From Psophocarpus tetragonolobus (Eukaryota > Streptophyta > Magnoliopsida > Fabales > Fabaceae), in assembly GCA_037954015.1 (NCBI GenBank), contig CM075688.1:97292749-97356748 (forward strand): a stretch of DNA of 64,000 nt, given 5' to 3'. The notes beneath the pieces are model-generated. The model made no database searches, was not told the origin of the DNA, and worked only from the letters and a program-made list of their open reading frames with translations. The position numbers and the translations under genes are program-made. The stretch's first letter is position 1, and each line of letters begins with the position of its first letter. Shown piece by piece: positions 25,306 through 36,836 of the stretch.

Positions 25306-27996
25306 TTAGAAATAACTAAATATTCCTAGAAATGCTAACTGCGCTCAAGCTTCAGTAGTCAAGGAGCTATAAAATTGTATACACTTATTATTTTGAGTTG
25401 TACTATCCTATTTTTGTGAATTTGTTTTCTTATAATTCTTTAATTAATGACATCATGATACTCGCAATATTAATTTATTATTTTTTTACTATCAAAGCTG
25501 AATTTAAGTCTCCACTTTTGGCAAGTAGTTTAAATCATATTTCACTACTAAATTATTAATTTAAGTTATCGTAATTCCCATATAAGTAAATTATTCGATG
25601 AAAAAAGTTTGAATAGTTTATCGAAAACAAAAGTCGGTAACTACTACAAGAAAATGTTAAAGTCAACAATACGAAGAACAAGAATAATAAAGGGGTTTTG
25701 GTCAAAAAAATAATAAAGGATTTTTTTTAAAAAAAATAAATAAAGGGACTGATTTATATATATTGATCTGATAAGTGAAGGTTCCCCATCATACACCCTT
25801 TAATAATCTTTATATGCGATAATTTCATGATAAAACTTATATCATTAAATTAAAAGTTCTTATTGTATAAACATAAAATTACATTGCAAATTTTCTCATA
25901 TTCCTTGTTTTTTCACGCTTAAAATTAAATGTCTCTCGAAGCAAACGTAATATAAAAAGGAACATTAATTATTGTAATAATATTTTAAAAAAAAAATTTA
26001 TATATATTTTTTTATAGACAAATATTAGTTGTTAATTTCTCAGAATAAAAATTCAAACTCAACTAAGATGTTAATGTAATATAATTAAGAAAATCTTAAA
26101 AATATAAGTGTAATTTACTCTTATATTTTAAAATTGTACTTATTCTAAATGCTTTAGAATATTAAATGTAAATGAAGATCACAATAGTATGTATGATAAC
26201 CTATATAATTGAATCATGTAAAAATAATTTTCACCATATAAATTAAAAAATAAAAAATGTTCATATTGCAAACATGTCTGTTTAAAGGATTTAATTTAGA
26301 TAAATTTATAGTAGAAATATTTTTTACTGACATTCTCTCTCTATAATATTATTGATTTTTTAAATGATTAATTTAAAAATTATATTGTATTTATAATTAT
26401 TTTTAATTAGTTAACACATTTGAAAATCATTACATAAATGATTCACACACACACACAAAATCATTACATTGATATTGCATGAAAATAAAACTCATTGTTT
26501 ATAGTAATAAGGGGAATTGTAAACATATTAGCTATAAGATATCGTTATATGATTTTTGCTTTAATCCATTAATAACCTGAAGAGAATGTTAGGGTTTTAT
26601 TAGGAAAGAAAAGCATAATATTCCTCAATTTCAAAATAAATATCCTATTAGTTTATTTTACATGGATAAAAAAATTTAATAAATAAAATGAAAGAGGTTG
26701 ATAATTTTTAAATATTAACTTTATTATTAATATTATATTAAAAATTTAAATTAATATTTATTAAAAATATTAATGGAAAAATAATTAATACTACTCCGTC
26801 CCTAATTATAAGATAGAGTTTTAACCAATAAGATAGAGTTTTAACCAAATTACACAGTAAATCTATTTATTAACATTAAATTTATAATATGTTTTCTAAA
26901 TTTACTTTTCCAAAAAATATATTCATTAATGATTTGAGATAAAAAATAAGGATATTTTAGTAAGAAAACCATTAATAAATTTTTAATAAAATGTAACAAA
27001 TAAATCTTGAAATTTCTTTTTATAATAATTAGAAATTTAAAAAATTAAGGTGACGTTTGATTTAAAAAAATATTTTTATTTTTATTTTTTAAAAATATTT
27101 TCATTTTTATGATTTCAATATTTAGAAAATATGTTTATTTTTATTTGATATTTTCTATTTTTAAAAAATAATATTGTTAAATTTAATCACTTGTAGTGAA
27201 AATATTTATATATAATTTAAAACATATATATATATATATATTTATTTTGTTACAATTACAATATTATTATTAAGTTTTTACATAGTTTTAATTTTTAAAA
27301 ATAATAAAAAAATAACTTTTTTTCTGTTTTCTATTTTCAACTATTTTTTGAATTTTTTTTAAAAAAAATATTTCTAAATAGTAATTAAACATATTTTTAC
27401 TATTGTTTTTTTGTTTTATTTAAAAATAAAAACAAATATGACGTAAGACACTAATATATTTTACAAATGAAGAGATTACTTGAGTTTTTTAAATCCTAAA
27501 ACTGTAGTTGTGATAAAATTCCAGCTCTTAATGAGTTTTCCATTAATTTTTTATGAACCATATTAATTTTTTGATATTTGGAATTTTTGTATATAAAAGA
27601 AGATTAGTTAAACTGATTAAAAACCAGAAGAGATAAGACTGAAGAAAAAATATAATAAAGGGATCTTGAGGTTGTGCATATGATTTGATTTAGAATTGAA
27701 TGGAAAATGTTGGAATTTTGCAGATTATGAGCAACGGGGCATACAAAAGTGTTGAGCACAGGGCAACAGTGAATTCAGAAAAGGAAAGGATTTCCATGGC
27801 TATGTTCTTTCTCCCCAAGTTTCAATCTGAAATTGGACCCGCAGTTAGCCTCACAAACCCAGAACACCCCCCGTTGTTCAAAAGGATCGTAGTAGAGAAA
27901 TATGTCAAGGATTACTTCACTCATGAATTAAATGGAAAGTCCTACTTGGAGCGTATGAGGATCACAGAGGAAAATGTTACCAAAGCCTCTATCTAG
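16055..27996 (+). CDS. SRG1-like 2-oxoglutarate/Fe(II)-dependent dioxygenase (4 exons, 361 aa)
   Basis: Exons: 16055-16300, 16411-16655, 16894-17215 and 27724-27996 (stop TAG). All introns are GT..AG and the spliced frame is open at 361 codons, the usual length for the family. Residues about 45-165 are the DIOX_N domain (GFFQ-LVGHGI). About 215-315 is the double-stranded beta-helix core. Iron ligands are visible as H226-S-D228 and H283, and the 2-oxoglutarate site as R293-I-S295, so the enzyme looks catalytically competent. The family hydroxylates or demethylates small molecules in the cytosol. SRG1 itself is senescence-related and the substrate here is unknown. Intron 3 is about 10.5 kb and contains a LINE and an LTR-like element. 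The splice site between GDIIE and IMSNG is where the family normally has an intron, which supports joining the distant exon 4. Confidence 0.88.
17216..17840 (+). other. Intron 3 of the dioxygenase, 5' non-transposon part
   Basis: The intron starts GTTTGTATGG after codon 271 and is T-rich, as expected of a plant intron. There is no recognisable gene or repeat before the 3' end of the antisense LINE near 17840. The open frame runs on past the exon to 17434 only because the intron lacks early stops. Confidence 0.6.
18639..19847 (-). pseudogene. LINE copy 2 reverse-transcriptase segment
   Basis: Two fragments in the minus strand (19847-19521 and 19464-19126) give the RT fingers and palm. They include SFIALIPKK, GCLYKVIAEVLAIRIRN, GRQQILNGIL, a group ending RGLRQGY, and FANDTILF at the catalytic position, where functional elements have FADD. 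The segment at 18899-18639 is the conserved region following RT (NWVAWENVCKPKEERGLGLKN, then LALMGKWKLRL). A frameshift and stops separate the parts. It belongs to the LINE and is not a separate gene. Confidence 0.8.
21977..22917 (-). pseudogene. LINE copy 2 ORF1, C-terminal part
   Basis: Two overlapping minus-strand frames (22917-22342, then 22351-21977) together give a hydrophilic Ser/Asp/Glu-rich region. This fits the variable half of plant LINE ORF1, an RNA-binding protein. Its position between the RRM-like start and the endonuclease supports this. One frame change joins the two parts, and no motif in the fragment itself is diagnostic. The plus-strand frames at 21757-22448 are shadows. 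Confidence 0.55.
23504..24718 (-). mobile_element. 1.2-kb LTR-like element (probable solo LTR) nested in the LINE
   Basis: The element interrupts LINE ORF1: LINE sequence stops at about 23503 and resumes at about 24719. On + it begins TGTGCAATGC and ends GCAGTTATCA. On - it therefore begins TGATAACTGCTTGAATTAC and ends TTGCATTGCACA, with TG..CA termini as in LTRs. It contains no protein domain. Near 23570 it has a phrase (ggttgatcccatagggactt) that I associate with plant dispersed LTR-type repeats. Flanking 5-mers (tttta, atttg) do not match, so target duplication is not confirmed. The open frames at 23708-23899 and 24371-24592 look like chance. Confidence 0.6.
25243..25302. repeat. (AT)30 microsatellite
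   Basis: Perfect alternating AT for 60 bases, about 100 bp beyond the LINE 5' end, in dioxygenase intron 3. It is likely to be highly variable between accessions. Confidence 0.95.
26620..27045. mobile_element. Possible decayed Stowaway-type MITE(s)
   Basis: 'CTACTCCGTCCCTAATTATAAGA' near 26793-26815 resembles the terminal repeat of plant Stowaway elements. An inverted, diverged counterpart (ttataataattagaaattt) lies near 27020-27040. A second Stowaway-like phrase, cctcaatttcaaaataaatatcc, lies near 26622. The ends are degraded and I could not fix exact borders or a TA duplication. Confidence 0.35.
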
Positions 27997-28740
27997 CACC
28001 TGCTAATGCATATAGTTATATTATAAGTCTTTGTCTATATGTCTCTATTGGACATACAATGTCACGACAAAATTAATGTGTTAACATTGGAAAATTAGTA
28101 TTGATGAATTAATATATATATGCATGCATGTTGTCATATATGTGTATTAGCAATAAAGTTTGGCATAATATTTCTACTATACGACAAATCTAACTTCTTG
28201 GTTGTGCTCAGTGTGTCCACCCTCGGCACTGATAACTCCTTAACCCGTCTTAGCTAATAGCCCACATCTTTGATCTCTAGTTTAATTTTTTGACATTAAG
28301 ATCATCACTATTACGAGAGCCGACAGCATTATGCATAGGATTAACTCAAATTAATTAATGACAAACCATTCCACCACACATTATCTCACGGATAGACTAT
28401 TTGAGCAAAGTAATAATGAATTTATTATATGAATAATTTCCTCTTAATTTTTATTTTCATACTATATATACACGTACATGTAAATGGCTTAATAAGAAAA
28501 ATACATTAAAGAAGTGGTTAAAAGGATCCAACATCACAGACGACTCGGTGAACCCCCACGCACTTAAGTTTATTACGGACAGACTACATTTATAGATAGG
28601 ATGGCTATTGTGTATACTATTCTTGTTTTAAAATTCTTTTGTTGACGTGTTATTGTTATTGTAATACTTACCACGGTACAGAAGTTATTTATAGAAACTA
28701 GAAATATAGCAACATGGCATTTCACGGTTCATATGTAGCG
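27997..28740. other. Dioxygenase 3' flank and ABCB-A upstream region
   Basis: About 0.86 kb separates the dioxygenase stop from the ABCB-A start codon. No gene is seen. It holds the 3' UTR (AT-rich, with 'aataaag' near 28152) and the upstream region of ABCB-A, including 'TTGACGTGT' near 28633, an ACGT-core motif found in many plant promoters. Confidence 0.5.
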
Positions 28741-28747
28741 AATCGCA

Positions 28748-28790
28748 TTTAAATAGGACACGTCCTTTAACAAGACTCGATCGATCGAGT
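28748..28790 (+). promoter_or_regulatory. ABCB-A core promoter region: TATA-like site, ACGT box and palindrome
   Basis: TTTAAATA (28748-28755) is a weak TATA candidate about 105 bp before the start codon. GGACACGTCC (28757-28766) contains an ACGT core of the kind bound by plant bZIP factors. ACTCGATCGATCGAGT (28775-28790) is a perfect 16-bp palindrome. All are sequence observations and no binding is demonstrated. Confidence 0.4.
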
Positions 28791-28856
28791 TTGTCTTTCT
28801 CCATTTGTCATCTACGTGAAGGGTAGGGAGGCTAGCTCTTCCCTATCCCCGTAGCA

Positions 28857-31800
28857 ATGGCACAGAAGGCTGAGGCCAAAGATGAAAAACAAAGGGTCAA
28901 AGTCGAAGGAAAAGTTCCATTTTACAGGCTTTTCACCTTTGCAGATAACTTTGACATGACTTTTATGATCATTGGTTTCATCTCTGCCATGGCTAATGGG
29001 ATGGCTCAGCCTCTTATGACCGTCATTTTTGGGAAACTTATCAACGCCTTTGGCTCTTCCGATCCATCCCACATTGTCAGGGAAGTCGGTAAGGTATAAT
29101 AAGTAACTAGTATTAACTTGTACGTTTGAGGTTTGTTCAACCAAAAGTCCTTTTTGTAGGCCTTGCATTGCATGGCATATCCATTTGGTATTTACTATTT
29201 CATTAACATAGATTATGTTTTCAAACTAACTTATACGGTGCTTTAAATTTCAGGTTGCATTATTGTTTGTTTATCTGGCTTTTGGGGCTGGAATTGCCTC
29301 TTTCCTACGTAAGATATCTTCTGTCATAGGCTGCTATTTTTGTTTAAGTAAAAGTGTATATCATGTCAGAGGAGTTGAGTCTAAAGAGTTGAAATTTATA
29401 TACATTTTTGCTTGCGTTTATTTGCCTCGTGTGAGATTTTGCAATTTTTCAACAATAATTGCAATATTCTGATACAAGCTAGGGTTTTTTTATTGGATGC
29501 TGCAGAGGTATCTTGTTGGATGGTGACAGGAGAAAGACAAGCAGCAAGGATCCGTGGCTTGTACTTGAAAACTATATTAAAGCAGGACATTGCCTTCTTT
29601 GACACTGAAACAACAGCTGGTGAGGTAATTGGGAGAATGTCAGGTGATACCATTCTCATTCAAGATGCCATGGGAGAAAAGGTATGCTTCTTTTGTGTAT
29701 GAAAGAATCAAGTATTATATATCATGTAAATATGTAACGAAAAGGAGAAAGAACTAACATGAATTTATGGCAGGTTGGGAAGTTTATACAGCTTCTTACA
29801 TCCTTTTTTGGTGGCTTTGTTATCGCCTTTACAAAAGGATGGGAACTCTGTCTAGTATTGCTTGCATGCATTCCTTGTATTGTTGTTGTGGGTGGAATTA
29901 TGTCCATGATGATGGCAAAAATGTCAACTCGTGGGCAAACTGCTTATGCAGAAGCTGGAAATGTTGTAGAACAAACAGTTGGAGCCATTAGAACAGTAAG
30001 ACACATAAATTAATGATATAGTTTAGCATGTGTGGCATTTTAGCTTTTGTATCTAAGTATATTCCTTGACTTCTCGATGTTTAACTAGGTTGCCTCTTTT
30101 ACTGGTGAGAAAAAAGCAACAGAAAAATATAACAACAAGTTAAGAATTGCTTACACTACAACTGTTCAACAAGGGTTGGCCTCAGGGTTTGGAATGGGAA
30201 TACTTTTGTTGATTATTTTCTGCACCTATGCACTTGCCATGTGGTATGGATCCAAATTGATCATTGAGAAAGGCTATAATGGTGGAAACGTCTTCAATAT
30301 AATCATATCAATCAATACTGGTGGAATGTAAGTGAAACATGAATGTTTTTTTAGCATATGGAGCTTTGTTTTTGTTTGAGGCTCATCATGGTTTAATTGT
30401 GTGTCACAATCTTATTTTATTTACTCAATTTACATCTCTTTTTATTCTATTAAATTAGGTCACTTGGTCAGGCAGCCCCATGCGTAAATGCATTTGCAGC
30501 AGGCCAAGCAGCAGCATATAAGATGTTTGAGACAATTAAACGAAAGCCAAAAATTGATGCTTATGACACCAGTGGTGTTGTCTTGGAAGACTTAAAGGGA
30601 GATATTGAACTCAAGGATGTTTACTTTAGATACCCTGCAAGGCCAGATGTTCAGATCTTTTCCGGATTCTCATTCTATATTCCAAGTGGCAAAACTGCGG
30701 CTTTGGTGGGTCAAAGTGGAAGTGGGAAGTCCACTATAATCAGTTTATTAGAAAGATTTTATGATCCTGAAGCTGGAGAAGTGCTTATGGATGGTGTGAA
30801 TTTGAAGAATTTTCAAGTTAGATGGCTCAGAGAACAGATTGGGCTTGTTGGTCAAGAACCTGTCCTGTTTACAGCTAGTATTAAAGAGAACATAGCATAC
30901 GGGAAAGAAGGTGCAACAGAAGAGGAGATAACAACAGCAATAACACTTGCCAATGCCAAAAAGTTCATTGATAAGCTGCCTCAGGTATAACAAATACACA
31001 CTGTCTTACACAAGTGAACCAAAATTTATATTTACGTTTTTTCTTTGTCTTTTTGAAGATTATTTAAAGCTAATAAAATTGTATTACTCTGTTTGCAGGG
31101 CATTGACACCATGGTAGGAGGGCATGGAACTCAACTTTCAGGTGGGCAAAAGCAAAGAATTGCAATTGCAAGGGCAATTTTGAAGAACCCAAAAATCCTT
31201 CTTCTTGATGAAGCTACTAGTGCATTGGATGCTGAGTCAGAACGTATTGTTCAAGAAGCATTGGAAAAAGTCATGACACAAAGGACAACTGTAGTTGTTG
31301 CCCATCGTTTGACAACTATTAGACATGCTGACATCATAGCAGTGGTTCATCAGGGCAAAATTGTGGAAAAAGGTAATAAAATTAAGCCAACTGTTTCAGT
31401 TTTATATATCAACAATAGTTTTGGTATAGTGTGTAGTCTACTAAGAAAATTGCTGTATATATCTTTTTCATAACATGGACCAAAAAATTCTCACTCTAGA
31501 ATTTTTCCTTTTATATGTAGGAACTCATGATGAGTTAATCAAGGATGTTGATGGTGCTTATTCTCAGCTCATTCGTTTACAAGAAGGAAATAAAGAAGCG
31601 GAAGGGAGCCATAAATTAGAAGAAAATAAGTCAAACAACAACAGCTTCAACTTAGATAGTCATAATGCTAGTGGTAGATCTTTAACTAAGAGAACATCCT
31701 TTGCACGATCAATAAGTCAAGGCTCATCAAGTAGTAGACACTCTCTCTCACTTGGCTTCGCTCTTCCTTATCAAATTTCTCTGAACGAGTCTAGAGAACG

Positions 31801-34122
31801 AAATAGTGGGGACATTGAGAGTACTGAAGTAGATAATAAGAACCAAAAGGTTCACATTAGCCGTTTGGTCAAGTTAAACAAGCCAGAAGTTCCCGTCTTA
31901 TTACTAGGATCCATTGCTGCAACAATACATGGTGTTACTCTCCCCGTATTTGGACTCTTGCTTTCATCAGCTATTAACGCGTTCTATAAACCTCCAGATC
32001 AGCTTAGGAAAGATTCTGTGTTTTGGTCACTTCTATTTGTTGGTTTGGGGGTTGTGGTTCTGGTGGCCATACCAGTGCAAAACTACTTATTTGGGATAGC
32101 TGGTGGAAAGCTTATAGAAAGAATTCGTTCGTTGACATTTAAAAAGGTTGTGCACCAAGAAATCAGTTGGTTCGATCGTCCTACAAATTCAAGGTAAGTT
32201 GAGGTGACATTTACTTTCGAAGGTGAAAGAGAAAACACAAATTCAATGTCACATATTAATTCCTTATGAATTGCCTTGCAGTGGTGCAGTTAGTGCAAGG
32301 TTAGCTACTGATGCTTCAACAGTGAGAAGTCTAGTGGGCGACAGTTTGGCCCTCATTGTGCAGAACATAGCAACAATGTCATCAGGTCTAATTATAGCAT
32401 TCACAGCTAATTGGATTCTGGCTTTTGTAATTCTGGCTGTCTCACCCTTGTTACTTATACAAGGATATCTTCAGACCAAGTTTGTAGAAGGATTCAGTGC
32501 AGATGCAAAGGTTAATCTAAATTCACTTTTGCTGATTCCATCAATAAAAATTAGAAAGTAATGATATAACAAGAGTCCTTCACTCCTTTTTTCTTTTATA
32601 GGTGATGTATGAAGAGGCAAGTCAGGTGGCAAATGATGCTGTTGGTAGCATTAGAACTGTTGCATCATTCTGTGCTGAGTCAAAGGTGATGGATATGTAC
32701 AGGAAGAAATGTTCAGGGCCAGAAAAACAAGGTGTTCGGTTGGGGCTTGCAAGTGGTGCAGGATTCGGTTTCTCTTTTATAGCTCTATACTGCACAAATG
32801 CTTTCTGTTTTTACATAGGAGCTATTCTTGTGCAACACGGGAAAGCAACGTTTGGAGAGGTTTTCAAGGTATGTCATTGTAATTGTCCACAATAATTTGA
32901 TGTTTTCTTCTGATGTGGTACTTACTATAGGTTTTGTACAGGTTTTCTTTGCCTTAACAATTACAGCAGTTGGTGTTTCCCAAACTAGTGCCTTGGCTCC
33001 AGATACTAACAAAGCCAAAGATTCTGCAGCCTCAATATTTGAAATCCTTGATAGCAAACCAACTATTGACTCCAGCAGTGATGAGGGCACAACACTAGAC
33101 ACTGTAAAAGGTGACATTCAACTCCAACAAGTCAGCTTTTGTTACCCAACAAGACCTAATATTCAAATTTTCAAAGACATGTGTTTAAGCATGCCAGCTG
33201 GAAAGGTAATCACTAATCATTAGTATTCTTATTCTACCAATTCAATAAAAACAAAAGTTATAAATATTGGTATTGTTTTTTAATCATAATTAGAGTTTTA
33301 TCTCAATAAATCAAATAAGAAAGATTCATATAAAATCAAATATCAGAGAATGGTACGAAAAAAAACGTAAGAGATTGTATCTAATTTTTCCTCTTTTAAT
33401 AATTAAGGTTTTGGGTTTTAGAAATATACTAGTCTGAGACAATGATATGATAAGATAGTTGATATATGTATCGGCAGACGGTTGCCTTAGTTGGAGAAAG
33501 TGGGAGTGGAAAATCAACAGTGATCAGCCTCTTGGAGAGATTCTACAACCCTGATTCTGGACAGTTACTACTTGATGGAGTGGATATAAAAAAGTTGAAA
33601 CTAAGCTGGCTGAGGCAACAGATGGGTTTGGTTGGTCAAGAACCTATTCTCTTCAATGCTAGCCTTCGTGCCAACATAGGCTATAGCAAAGAGGGAGGGG
33701 CCACAGAGGAAGAGATAATTGCAGCAGCAGAAGCAGCGAATGCACACAAGTTCATAAGTTCTCTTCCAAATGGTTATGACACCAATGTTGGAGAAAGAGG
33801 CACACAGTTGTCAGGAGGACAAAAGCAGCGCATAGCCATTGCAAGAGCCATTCTGAAAGACCCCAGAATACTTTTGCTGGATGAGGCAACTAGTGCACTT
33901 GACGCTGAATCAGAGCGTGTGGTTCAAGAGGCTCTAGATGGAGTCAGTGTCAACAGAACTACTGTTGTGGTGGCTCACCGTCTTGCAACAATTAAAGGCG
34001 CTGACATTATAGCAGTGGTGAAAAATGGGGCCATTGCTGAGAAGGGAGGACATGATGCATTGATGAAGATTGATGGTGGAGTTTATGCTTCATTGGTAGC
34101 TCTCCATATTAGTGCATCATAG
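28857..34122 (+). CDS. ABCB-A: full-size ABC transporter of subfamily B (MDR/P-glycoprotein), 12 exons, 1268 aa
   Basis: Exons: 28857-29093, 29254-29308, 29506-29681, 29774-29995, 30089-30327, 30459-30984, 31099-31372, 31521-32193, 32282-32510, 32602-32868, 32942-33205, 33478-34122. All introns are GT..AG and the frame is open throughout. The layout is TMD1-NBD1-linker-TMD2-NBD2. NBD1 has Walker A GQSGSGKST (about 394-402), LSGGQ (about 498), Walker B ILLLDE (about 518) and an AHRL H-loop. NBD2 has GESGSGKST (about 1060), LSGGQ (about 1165), ILLLDE and AHRL. A Ser-rich linker lies near residues 610-690. All catalytic motifs are intact. The sequence resembles the Arabidopsis ABCB4/11/21 group, plasma-membrane pumps that include auxin transporters, but the substrate cannot be read from the sequence. 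It lies 0.86 kb downstream of the dioxygenase on the same strand. Confidence 0.93.
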
Positions 34123-36286
34123 TTACTAGGATCAATGTTCTGCCACCATGTAATGAGTTGCTTGTTCAGGCACACCAGTAAATAAGGTCAAATTTTGCAA
34201 ATTCTTAGATACTATCCTTTAGCATCATTTTTGTATGCTTGTATCATTAATTTTATTTCAATAACATTCTCCTTATTTGATAATAACTTCTTCTTTTTTA
34301 AGTTGCTTACGAATTTTATGATTATTTTTAAACTAATTTTTATTACAACTAAAGGAGATTAATTACTTTTAGAATAATTTTCAGCAAATTTACTTAAACA
34401 AAACTTATTTTCATTATAATTTATTATAATATTAATAGATTATTGAAATAATATATTTTTCTTTTTAGATTCATCCAAGTCAAACATGTAAGGAGTCAAT
34501 ATATTAATTTATGGATTTTTAGATTATTGATTGAAAACTCTTCAAAAGTTAACGATACTTAGTTTAGAATTTATAATTGACTATTCAAATAATCTAATTT
34601 TTCAACTTTTCCAAACATAGGTATATTGAATTAAGATTTTAAAATATTCTATTTTCTTAATATTCAATCATAACATAAGAAAGTTATAGTATTCGATGAA
34701 TACTTTATTTTTGAAGGAGTGATAATTGTTAACTATTTGTATTTTTATGGTGTAAATGTGAGAAATTATCTTTACTTGGTTAACTTTGAAATTACTTTAC
34801 ATTTGGTTAAAATTAAAGTTTAATCAAGGAATTAATTTAAATATTGTTTTCTATATGAAATGGATGTTTTCTTAGAGATTGTGCATACAGAACAAATGTT
34901 AAAGAAGGATGTAGCTGTTGTGAGGACTTATTGTCCCTATGCTTGCTTGAGTGAATTTCCACCTTGTCCTAAGCGAAGGCTATTTAATTTTTTATTATTT
35001 TGCCCATGTAAGCGCTCAAACAAAACTGCTAAAAAGCTTGAGCGCTCTATCTACCCTTATGCATTATTTTATTTAAATAGGGATAAAAAATAGAGAGGGA
35101 TCCCATTTTTTTATCAAAGAGTTGTCATGTATAATGTAAGAGAGAAATAGAAAGTTAAAGTAAATATTCTAGGAACATTGCTTTGATCTTATAGGATACT
35201 CTATGGGATTAATGAGGAGATTCTTTCTTGACGAGATTTTTTCTTGATCATTGAAATTTCTTCTTTAATTCTAATAGTATTTTTCTTTTTACTTTTAATT
35301 ATATATATTAGTGGTAAAGTTTATATACGAAAAGAAATGATAGATTGACTTCAAATATCAGTAATACTATTATTTTTGTATATTTTACCATGCACACAAA
35401 GTGTTTGATAAATTGCTTCTTAGACTTTTGCACAAAACTCTTAGTATAGGAAAATCATTAGAGTTTATTTTATCTCATTTGGAGACAACTTAAAATTACT
35501 TTAGTTGTTATATATTTTACCATGCACATAAAGTGTTTGATAAATTGCCTCTTGACTTTTGCACAAAACTCTTAGTATAGGAAAATCATTAGAGTTTATT
35601 TTATCTCATGTGGAGACAACTTAAAATTACTTCAATTGTTATAAATTGTTTTTGCTGCAAAATTTTCTTCAATAAGAGGACAAAAAAGTCCATAAGGTAT
35701 TCAATTAAGATTTTTTTAAACTTATTAAAAGTTTTATTGTATTAAAAAATATACAAATTTTGACAAATTGTTATTTAAAATAAATTTTGAAGAATTTTAT
35801 TACTTGAAGTATAGTACAAAGTTGTGTGTCGAGGAACAACCATTAAAATGATAAAATTATCATTTTTTATTTTTCATAGATTTAGTTTCCACTCTTCATT
35901 TTTTCACACTTCAACCTTGTCTCAACTATTATCAAATCTTTTTTCTCCTGTTTAATACAAAACTGCACACACATGCAATACAACCCACAAAATTGTGAGA
36001 AACTTGTTGAAAGAGAAAGTGCATTAGAAATTTTTGCACAATGGTGTGATATTGTCCCATAAAGGTGACCCACTAAAAGAGAAAGTAAATTAGGTGTGTG
36101 GTCTAGTGAATTTTAAAAAGAGATATATTCATAAATTCTTTATCTTTATTTTTGTATTGTACATTTTTTCCACAAATCTACAATGATATTTTTTCGTAAA
36201 GAAAAAACATATACTCAAACTCACAAAATCAATATATAGGATGAGATTTGTATCTCCTTTATAGACTATTGCTTAACTATATTATT
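34123..36286. other. Spacer 3' of ABCB-A
   Basis: AT-rich intergenic DNA. The first about 150 bases will be the 3' UTR. A direct duplication lies at 35381-35638 (listed separately). The frames at 34860-35093 and 35882-36073 have no recognisable content. Confidence 0.5.
35381..35638. repeat. Tandem duplication, unit about 130 bp
   Basis: Two adjacent copies (35381-35509 and about 35512-35638) share almost every base. They differ at a few sites, for example cacacaaag/cacataaag, ttgcttcttagactt/ttgcctcttgactt and catttgg/catgtgg. The high identity points to a fairly recent event. There is no coding content. Confidence 0.9.
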
Positions 36287-36432
36287 AGTCTTTATAACCC
36301 TTATCTTTTTTGTGTTTTAGGTTTTTCCAAGTTCGGATTTCGGTATGGTCAAAATCCGAAGGTCTTTTTGCTCTTTCTTTCTGAGGGGAATTTAGGTCAT
36401 TTCACTTATCCTAATTTCCTTATATCCATATA
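36287..36432 (-). repeat. Truncated 3' LTR of the Tat-like element
   Basis: Matches 45567-45713 over about 146 bp, sharing blocks such as 'cttatcttttttgtgtttta' and 'ctctttctttct'. Homology stops sharply at 36287, so the outer about 480 bp of this LTR is missing. Confidence 0.75.
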
Positions 36433-36703
36433 CTTGCTCCCAGACTTGACCAAAAGTGAAGATAACAAGGGTGAAGGCTTAAAAGAGGCAACACATGTTT
36501 TCGTCAATTCGAATGCATTGGGGCGAATATCGAGGATTTAGAGGTGAAAATAAAAAGTCTTTTTCCCGCCAAGATTCGTCGAAGGCGCAAAACAAGAAAC
36601 CTAATTACCGTTGCGAAAATGAGAAAATGAAAAATTGTGTGATCTGAATTGCTATTTAGAAAGATTTGAATAGTAGTGATGAGATAGGAGTTTTCGGGAA
36701 ATT

Positions 36704-36716
36704 TCTTCTATATAAG
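36704..36716 (+). promoter_or_regulatory. TATA-like site upstream of the element's antisense ORF
   Basis: TTCTATATAAGGG lies about 130 bp before the putative ATG at 36837, on the same strand as the extra ORF and opposite to gag-pol. It is followed by a pyrimidine-rich leader. This suggests the extra ORF once had its own promoter. No activity is shown. Confidence 0.4.
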
Positions 36717-36836
36717 GGGGGAATCATGACAACTTCAGTTACACTTTGCCATTTCTCTTATTCTTCTTCTGACGAGTTGTCTTTCCTTTTTAGAGTTAGA
36801 TATGCCTTACATCTTTTTTGTTTCTTTTCGGCCAAA

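Larger units (their letters stand above)
25141..27723 (+). other. Intron 3 of the dioxygenase, 3' non-LINE part
   Basis: AT-rich intron DNA from the LINE 5' end to the acceptor TTTTGCAG before 27724. It includes a 60-bp (AT)n tract and MITE-like inverted sequence (both listed separately). There is no other coding segment until exon 4. The acceptor is preceded by a T-rich stretch, normal for plants. Confidence 0.6.

Noticed and set aside
27060..27440. Possible MITE with ends 'gtgacgtttgattt' and 'aaacaaatatgacg'
   Set aside because: The ends are only loosely inverted, AT-rich DNA gives such matches often, and no target duplication was found.
29396..29659. Minus-strand frame over ABCB-A exon 3, and the matching plus-strand frame at 53807-54016 over ABCB-B exon 3
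   Set aside because: Each is the complement of a coding exon. They resemble one another only because the two exons are paralogous.
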